40,557 nt of DNA, from the NCBI GenBank assembly GCA_009703055.1, contig WLGW01000009.1, positions 1-40,557 of the forward strand, given 5' to 3'. Shown in pieces: positions 28,220 to 33,939 of this stretch. The DNA is from Actinomycetota bacterium (GTDB lineage Bacteria; Actinomycetota; Acidimicrobiia; Acidimicrobiales; Ilumatobacteraceae). Within the stretch, counting starts at the first letter, position 1. Every line of letters begins with the position of its first letter. The notes under the pieces are model-generated. The model was not told the origin of the DNA. It ran no database searches and saw nothing but the letters and a program-made list of their open reading frames with translations. A program made the translations under genes and the position numbers.

Positions 28220-28335
28220 TAGACACCGCACATGCCATCAATGGAGATTTCCTCAACAAGGAGCTCTTCAGTGACGACTGCTTCGGTGGCTTCGACCTGC
28301 TCGGCGACTGGGGTCTGTGGGGTGTCTTGTTCCAT
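28216..28335 (-). CDS. mftA: Mycofactocin precursor peptide (39 aa), absent from the supplied ORF track
   Basis: Reverse-complement translation ATG GAA CAA GAC ... ATT GAT GGC ATG TGC GGT GTC TAC TGA = MEQDTPQTPVAEQVEATEAVVTEELLVEEISIDGMCGVY, ending in the MftA C-terminal signature IDGMCGVY. Confidence 0.97.
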   Translation of the reverse strand: MEQDTPQTPVAEQVEATEAVVTEELLVEEISIDGMCGVY

Positions 28336-28355
28336 GCCTATGAGAGTACCCCCGC

Positions 28356-28385
28356 CAGGCCCCACTAGAGAAGGTTGGGGGCCTG
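28356..28385. promoter_or_regulatory. Inverted repeat in the divergent mftA / alcohol dehydrogenase intergenic region (candidate operator)
   Basis: CAGGCCCC (28356-28363) and GGGGCCTG (28378-28385), perfect 8-bp arms, 14-nt spacer. Confidence 0.4.
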
Positions 28386-28405
28386 TGAGTAATCTTCAAG
28401 GACAC

Positions 28406-28426
28406 CAGTTGGGCCTCGTCCAACTG
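28406..28426. promoter_or_regulatory. Second inverted repeat (operator or 5'-UTR hairpin) upstream of the first alcohol dehydrogenase
   Basis: CAGTTGG-GCCTCGT-CCAACTG, 7-bp perfect arms and 7-nt spacer; lies downstream of a TAATCT -10-like box (28390-28395). Confidence 0.4.
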
Positions 28427-28446
28427 ACCGAACCAAAGGGGACGTC

Positions 28447-29562
28447 ATGAAGACGAAGGCAGCAGTGCTCTGGGAAGTTAATGCTCCATGGAGCGTCGAA
28501 GAGATCGAGCTTGATGCTCCTGGTCCAGGCGAAGTTCTGGTCAAGATTGCCGCATCAGGCATGTGCCACTCAGATGAGCACCTCACAACAGGTGACCTTC
28601 CATTCGCACTGCCCATCGTGGGCGGCCACGAAGGCGCCGGCGTTGTGGAGCAGGTCGGCGAAGGCGTCAGCTGGATTGCCCCTGGCGATCACGTGGTGTT
28701 CGGTTTCATCCCATCATGTGGACGTTGCCCAAGCTGCTCCACCGGTCATCAGAACTTGTGCGACCTCGGTGCGCTCATGGGACTTGGTCTTCAGATTTCT
28801 GACGGAACCTCACGTCACCACGCACAAGGCAAAGACCTCACACTCATGTGCATGCTCGGAACCTTTGCGCATCACACAGTGGTGAACGAAGCATCGTGCA
28901 TCAAGATCGAAAAAGATGTTCCTCTCGACAAGGCATGCTTGCTCGGTTGCGGTGTTGTCACCGGTTGGGGTTCAGCTGTGTATGCAGCAGATGTTGCTCC
29001 TGGTGACACTGTTGTGGTTGTCGGCGTGGGCGGTATCGGTGCAAACGCAATTCAGGGCGCAAAGCTCGCTGGTGCAAAGCGCATCGTCGCCATCGACCCT
29101 GTCGAGTTCAAGCGCGAAAAGGCAATGGAATTCGGCGCAACTCACACAGTCAGCTCAATGGCTGAGGCATTGCCGTTCTTGCAAGAACTCACATGGGGAA
29201 CCATGGCAAACAAGGTCATTTTGACAATGGGTGTGGGCGATGGTCAGCTCATGGGTGAAGCAATGGCACTTGCTGCAAAGCGTGGTCGCGTTGTTGTCAC
29301 CAACATTCACCCTGCTTTTGAAATGGGTGGAGCGAACATGAGCCTTCTTGATCTCACATTGATGGAGAAGCAAGTTGTTGGTTCTTTGTTCGGTTCGGGT
29401 AACCCACGTGCCGACATTCCGAAGCTTCTTGGCATGTACCGCGAAGGTCAACTTGATCTCGACGGCTTGGTGACAAACACCTACACGCTTGATGACATCA
29501 ACCAGGGATACCAAGACATGCGTGATGGCAAGAACATCCGCGGCGTTCTCGTTTACGAATAA
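28447..29562 (+). CDS. NDMA-dependent-type zinc alcohol dehydrogenase, copy 1 (mycofactocin-associated)
   Basis: MKTKAAVLWEVNAPWSVEEIELDAPGPGEVLVKIAASGMCHSDEHLTTGD, GGHEGAGVV, CGRCPSCSTGHQNLC structural-zinc lobe, VVGVGGIGANAIQGAKLAGA; good SD (AAAGGGG) and divergent from mftA. Confidence 0.92.
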   Translation: MKTKAAVLWEVNAPWSVEEIELDAPGPGEVLVKIAASGMCHSDEHLTTGDLPFALPIVGGHEGAGVVEQVGEGVSWIAPGDHVVFGFIPSCGRCPSCSTGHQNLCDLGALMGLGLQISDGTSRHHAQGKDLTLMCMLGTFAHHTVVNEASCIKIEKDVPLDKACLLGCGVVTGWGSAVYAADVAPGDTVVVVGVGGIGANAIQGAKLAGAKRIVAIDPVEFKREKAMEFGATHTVSSMAEALPFLQELTWGTMANKVILTMGVGDGQLMGEAMALAAKRGRVVVTNIHPAFEMGGANMSLLDLTLMEKQVVGSLFGSGNPRADIPKLLGMYREGQLDLDGLVTNTYTLDDINQGYQDMRDGKNIRGVLVYE

Positions 29563-29594
29563 ATCAACCGCTTAGAAAACTTTCAGGGGGAATC

Positions 29595-30746
29595 ATGAAA
29601 TCACGTGCTGCTGTTTTGTACGGAATGGATCAGCCATGGGTCGTCGAAGAGATTGAAGTCGACGAACCAAAGGCGAATGAAGTTCTCGTCAACTGGAAAG
29701 TCTCCGGTATGTGCCACTCAGACGAGCACTTCGTCACGGGTGACATGGTTCCTCCGAAGGAACTCCTTGCCATGATGGGCGTGGATGATTTCTTCCCATT
29801 CATCGGCGGTCACGAAGGTGCTGGCGTTGTAGTGAAGTGTGGCCCTGGCGTCACGACATTGCAGCCCGGCGACCATGTGTCAGCCAGCTTCGTCCCATCC
29901 TGTGGGCGTTGCCGTTATTGCTCCACAGGGCGTCAAAACCTCTGCAATCTGGGCGCAGGAACCCTCACGGGCGGCATGATCACTGATGGCACCCACCGTC
30001 ACCATGTCAAAGATGGTCGCCCCGTGAAGTTGATGGCCAAGTTGGGCACATTCTCTGAATACGCAACAGTGGCAGAGGCATCACTCATCAAGGTGGAGAA
30101 AGATCTTCCCCTCGATGCAGTCGCATTGGTGTCATGCGGTGTTGCAACGGGTTGGGGCTCAGCCACCAACCGCGCCGACACGCAACCTGGCGACACTGTT
30201 GTCGTCGTTGGCATCGGTGGCATTGGCATTAACGCCGTTCAAGGTGCTCGCATGGCTGGCGCCAAGCGCATCATCGCAATTGACCCTGTGGAGTTCAAGC
30301 GCGAGAAGGCAATGGAGTTCGGTGCAACGCATACGTTCTCATCGATGGCCGAAGCGATTCCTCATATCAATGAATTGACATGGGGTGAGATGGCCGACCG
30401 CGTCATCATGACCCCCGGCGTGTTGCACGGCAACATGATGGGCGAGGGTATGGCAATGGTTGGCAAGGGTGGTACATGTGTTGTCACTGCAATCTCGCCC
30501 ATGCATGAGACAAGTGCAGACATCAACCTCTTCCAGTTGGCAATGTGGAACAAAGAAGTCAAGGGAACCATCTTTGGCAGCTTGAACCCACGTGCAGACA
30601 TTCCAAAACTTCTCGACATGTATCGCGTTGGTGACCTCAAACTTGATGAACTGATTACAAAGCGGTACACGCTTGATCAAATCAACGAGGGCTACCAGGC
30701 AATGCGTGACGGCGAAAACATTCGCGGCGTCATTGTCAATGACTAG
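29595..30746 (+). CDS. NDMA-dependent-type zinc alcohol dehydrogenase, copy 2 (mycofactocin-associated)
   Basis: Paralog of copy 1 with the same zinc motifs (CGRCRYCSTGRQNLC) and an insertion (MVPPKELLAMMGVDDFF) after GD; SD CAGGGGGAATC. Confidence 0.92.
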   Translation: MKSRAAVLYGMDQPWVVEEIEVDEPKANEVLVNWKVSGMCHSDEHFVTGDMVPPKELLAMMGVDDFFPFIGGHEGAGVVVKCGPGVTTLQPGDHVSASFVPSCGRCRYCSTGRQNLCNLGAGTLTGGMITDGTHRHHVKDGRPVKLMAKLGTFSEYATVAEASLIKVEKDLPLDAVALVSCGVATGWGSATNRADTQPGDTVVVVGIGGIGINAVQGARMAGAKRIIAIDPVEFKREKAMEFGATHTFSSMAEAIPHINELTWGEMADRVIMTPGVLHGNMMGEGMAMVGKGGTCVVTAISPMHETSADINLFQLAMWNKEVKGTIFGSLNPRADIPKLLDMYRVGDLKLDELITKRYTLDQINEGYQAMRDGENIRGVIVND

Positions 30747-31668
30747 CGCTGCCTCTCTACGGAACACGCTCTCATCACAAGTGGTGGGGCGAACTCGTGA
30801 ACTTGAATTAGTTCTTGCGGCGTTAGCTGCTGATCGTCACGTGTTGTTAGAAGGTCCTCCGGGCACTGGTAAATCAACGTTGTTGCGTGCAGTTGCTCAA
30901 GGACTTGGCATCGGATTCGAGTTTGTCGAAGGCAATGCCGAGTTAACACCTGCACGTTTGGTGGGTCACTTCGACCCCGCACGAGTTCTGAATGAGGGCT
31001 ACGACCCATCGGTGTTTGTAGATGGACCCTTGGTCTCTGCGATGCGCGATGGTTCTTTGTTGTATGTCGAAGAGATCAATCGCATTCCCGAAGAAACACT
31101 CAACGTTCTCATCACTGTGATGAGTGAAGCTGAATTGAATGTTCCACGTTTGGGTCGCATTGCTGCTTCACCTGGCTTTCGGTTAGTTGCTGCAATGAAC
31201 CCATTCGATGCAGTGGGTACAGCACGCATCTCTGGTGCCGTGTACGACCGTGTGTGTCGTGTTGCGATGTCGTATCAATCTGCTGAAGAAGAACAAGCAA
31301 TTGTTCGCCGAAATACCGAAGGGTCTTTAGTGACCGATGCATGGCTTACAAAGGCCGTAGAAGTCGTACGACGCACTCGTCAGCACCCTGACCTGCGTGT
31401 GGGCTCATCTGTTCGTGGCGCCGTTGACTTCGCAAAAGTGGCGGTTTCATTGGCTGAATTGCGCGAATCCACTGTTGATCAACCAAGTGTCGGTGTTGAC
31501 GCCGCACTGGTTGCATTGTCAGGGCGCGTGCGTGTGCGCGAAGGTGGCGTGCGTACATCTGAAGAAATCGTGACGGAAATTTGGCAAGACGTTTTTGGCC
31601 GTGTTGAGGGAGACCCTGGCGAGGGAAAAGCTGGAGCCCCGATGAACCGGGGCACGACCTCCCTCTAA
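30739..31668 (+). CDS. MoxR/AAA_5-type AAA+ ATPase (0-frame product, 309 aa)
   Basis: Walker A LLEGPPGTGKSTLL, Walker B SLLYVEEINRI, FEFVEGNAELTPARLVGHFDP; ATG 30739 overlaps the end of dehydrogenase copy 2 by 8 bp. Confidence 0.9.
   Translation: MTSAASLRNTLSSQVVGRTRELELVLAALAADRHVLLEGPPGTGKSTLLRAVAQGLGIGFEFVEGNAELTPARLVGHFDPARVLNEGYDPSVFVDGPLVSAMRDGSLLYVEEINRIPEETLNVLITVMSEAELNVPRLGRIAASPGFRLVAAMNPFDAVGTARISGAVYDRVCRVAMSYQSAEEEQAIVRRNTEGSLVTDAWLTKAVEVVRRTRQHPDLRVGSSVRGAVDFAKVAVSLAELRESTVDQPSVGVDAALVALSGRVRVREGGVRTSEEIVTEIWQDVFGRVEGDPGEGKAGAPMNRGTTSL
31607..31653 (+). promoter_or_regulatory. Candidate programmed -1 ribosomal frameshift cassette
   Basis: AGGGAG (31607-31612), 10-nt spacer, in-frame slippery heptamer G_GGA_AAA (31623-31629), 6-nt spacer, hairpin GCCCCG-ATGAAC-CGGGGC (31636-31653). 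All lie inside the 31608-31668 window where both frames are open. Confidence 0.72.
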
Positions 31669-32594
31669 CAAAGGAAGGCGAAGCCGCCGACCAGGCAGTT
31701 GCAGATGCGGGCAAGCGCACCACGTCACGTCGCGATCTGTCGCGCAACAACAACTTTGAACAGATTTCTCCGGAAGTAGGAGAACTCGATGAGTATGCCG
31801 TTGATGAAGCTATGCAAAACAGCCCCGACGAAATTTTGGGATTACTCGCAGATCTCACGGGTGCCACTGACCCGAAGTTGCGTGAGTTAGCAAAGCGTCT
31901 CGCCGGCAGATTGATGTTGGATCTAGGTGCGCGCGGACGTGCTCGCCCACGCGGCATCGGCAAGATGGTGGAACAGGCATACAGTCCAGAGGCTGGTGAC
32001 ATAGACATCGATGCGAGTCTTGAAGCAATCAGTGAATCGCGTCGTGGGCATGCCATTGATCCTGATCGTTTGCGTGTGCGCGGATGGCGTAAGCCGGGCA
32101 CTGCCTTTTGTCTACTGCTCGATCGCAGTGGCTCTATGGGTGGTCAGCCATTGGCGACGAATGCCGTGGCAACTGCATCGATTGCAAGTCGTAATCCTGA
32201 GGACTACAGCGTGATTGCATTTGGGAAAGATGTCGTCGTGACAAAGAGTCAGGATGTGCCGAAGTCGAGTGAGCGTGTGATTAACGATGTCCTCACACTG
32301 CGTGGGCATGGCACAACCGACCTCGCAGGAGCATTGTTGGCTGCACGTCAACAGTTGTCGCGATCACGTGCAGGTCGTCGCATCACGATTCTTTTGTCTG
32401 ATTGCCGAGCAACCGTAGAAGGCGATGCTGAGATGGCGGCCCATGGCATGGAAGAACTGATTGTGATTGCTCCTCGCGATGATCATGATGAAGCGCGTGC
32501 GTTTGCCAACAGAGTGGGGGCGCGTTTGGCTCTTGTGGGTGGACCCAGCGAGATTCCTGAAGTTATTGCGTTTGCGTTGGAAGCGAGCGCGTAA
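31629..32594 (+). CDS. VWA (von Willebrand factor A) domain module with MIDAS, probably expressed as a -1 frameshift fusion to the AAA+ ATPase
   Basis: MIDAS DRSGSM, GTTDLAGALLAAR, ILLSDCRATVEGD. ORF track starts at ATG 31812, but the same frame is open back to 31608 with protein-like coding sequence (KEGEAADQAVADAGKRTTSRRDLSRNNNFEQISPEVGELDEYAVDEA) and no ATG/GTG/TTG. Confidence 0.75.
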   Translation, partial: SWSPDEPGHDLPLTKEGEAADQAVADAGKRTTSRRDLSRNNNFEQISPEVGELDEYAVDEAMQNSPDEILGLLADLTGATDPKLRELAKRLAGRLMLDLGARGRARPRGIGKMVEQAYSPEAGDIDIDASLEAISESRRGHAIDPDRLRVRGWRKPGTAFCLLLDRSGSMGGQPLATNAVATASIASRNPEDYSVIAFGKDVVVTKSQDVPKSSERVINDVLTLRGHGTTDLAGALLAARQQLSRSRAGRRITILLSDCRATVEGDAEMAAHGMEELIVIAPRDDHDEARAFANRVGARLALVGGPSEIPEVIAFALEASA

Positions 32595-32614
32595 ACCCCG
32601 TCGTTACTGACGAA

Positions 32615-33880
32615 TCAGTATTGGCAAGTGGGGTCGTTCGGAGGGATAACTCCGCGTGTGTCCTGGTCGATGCTGACCTTTGGAACAGTTGTCGTTGTTG
32701 GTGCTGTGACAACGGTTGTCTTGCTGCTGCCAGAACCGCTTCCGGACCGAGGGAGCGATGTTGAGGCAATGACAGCCAGTGTGGTTGTTGTCGTTGTGGC
32801 GACAGTTGTGGTTGGTGCACCTTTGATCGTGCTACTGAGACTTGCCTTGCCTTGAAACACCGACAGAATCTTCTTTGACGTGCTGCTCTCGAGATCAGGA
32901 ATGATGACTGCTGCTTTGTCAATCATGGTGCCAGTACCAGGCATTGTGTAACTGCCCATCGTCTCAGTGTCAAAGTTCTTCATTGCTTGACCTAACTGCA
33001 ACACAGTGAGTGGTGTGAGTTTGTCGTCAGTGATGATGTTCTTTAGTGCAGCATTCATAATGCCTGTGGCAACACGTGGATTGGAGCGAGCTTTGTCCAA
33101 TGATTTACGAATGACTCGCTTCATAAAGTCTTGCTGGCGTGAGATACGGCCATAGTCAGATGTGCCATCTGTGCGCCACTTGCGCGTTGCAGGGTCGAAC
33201 CAGGAATAGTGGCGAGACCGCATGTAGGCCAAAGCATGGTCGCCTTGAAAGGTGTAACACACGCGTGCACGGAGAACCTTGAAGCCTGTTCGCTTGTCTC
33301 GAGCCTTGTATTGGAAAGGAACTCGAACACCACCAACAGCGTTGACGATGCCTGCGAAAGCGCAGAAGTCAACATTGATGTAATGGTCAATGCTGATATC
33401 GAAGTTTTCCTTCAGAGTCCGAATCAACCGGTTGGGATCGTTCTTGTTGAAGTTTGCATTGATGCGGTTGCTGCGAGATGAGCCAGCTTGCTTCACCCAC
33501 ATATCTCGAGGGAAGGAAAGAATTGCTGCTTGGTTATCAATGGGGTTGACGCGCACAACCATGAGGGAGTCGGATCGGCTGCCATATGCGCTGCGCTTGC
33601 CAAAACCTCCGTAGAACGGTGAATCTTTGCTGATGCACGCGTTGTTGTCAGAGCCAGTAATGAGGAAGTTTTTGGCTTTACGGTCGCCTTCAGGAAGATT
33701 CAGATTGCCATCTGAGTTGTTCGTAGTGTCAATGGCGACAACTTGACGATTTCCGAGCTTCCAGTTGGCGTAGATCAACCCTGAGCCAGCAACAATTGTG
33801 ATGACAGCCAACGTGATATTGAAGATCACAAAAATGCGCTGCTTCCCGCTGTGGCGCGATTTCTTGATGGCGTCTGTCAT
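32615..33880 (-). CDS. LytR-CpsA-Psr (LCP) family cell-wall ligase with Thr/Ser-rich C-terminal tail
   Basis: N-terminal TM, NFLITGSDNNAC, RSDSLMVVRVNPIDNQAAILSFPRDMWV, HYINVDFCAFAGIVNAVGGV; tail TTTVATTTTTTLAV...TAPTTTTVP. Confidence 0.9.
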   Translation of the reverse strand: MTDAIKKSRHSGKQRIFVIFNITLAVITIVAGSGLIYANWKLGNRQVVAIDTTNNSDGNLNLPEGDRKAKNFLITGSDNNACISKDSPFYGGFGKRSAYGSRSDSLMVVRVNPIDNQAAILSFPRDMWVKQAGSSRSNRINANFNKNDPNRLIRTLKENFDISIDHYINVDFCAFAGIVNAVGGVRVPFQYKARDKRTGFKVLRARVCYTFQGDHALAYMRSRHYSWFDPATRKWRTDGTSDYGRISRQQDFMKRVIRKSLDKARSNPRVATGIMNAALKNIITDDKLTPLTVLQLGQAMKNFDTETMGSYTMPGTGTMIDKAAVIIPDLESSTSKKILSVFQGKASLSSTIKGAPTTTVATTTTTTLAVIASTSLPRSGSGSGSSKTTVVTAPTTTTVPKVSIDQDTRGVIPPNDPTCQY

Positions 33881-33939
33881 GCGTGTGTAACCGTAGTTCT
33901 CGGGGTGGCTCGTAGGTTGTCGTTGCAGGGAAGTCTGGG

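Noticed and set aside
31346-32101. 251-aa minus-strand ORF antisense to the AAA+/VWA region
   Set aside because: Arg/Ser/Pro-rich composition with no recognisable domain, lying over well-supported AAA+ and VWA coding sequence; shadow ORF.
31812-32594. VWA gene as a simple independent ORF starting at ATG 31812
   Set aside because: No convincing SD precedes it and the same frame is coding-like for about 200 nt upstream without a normal start codon, so a frameshift fusion (or a sequence indel) explains the region better.
32628-32855. 75-aa plus-strand Val-rich membrane-like ORF
   Set aside because: Antisense to the Thr-rich tail of the LCP protein; Val repeats are the complement of Thr codons.
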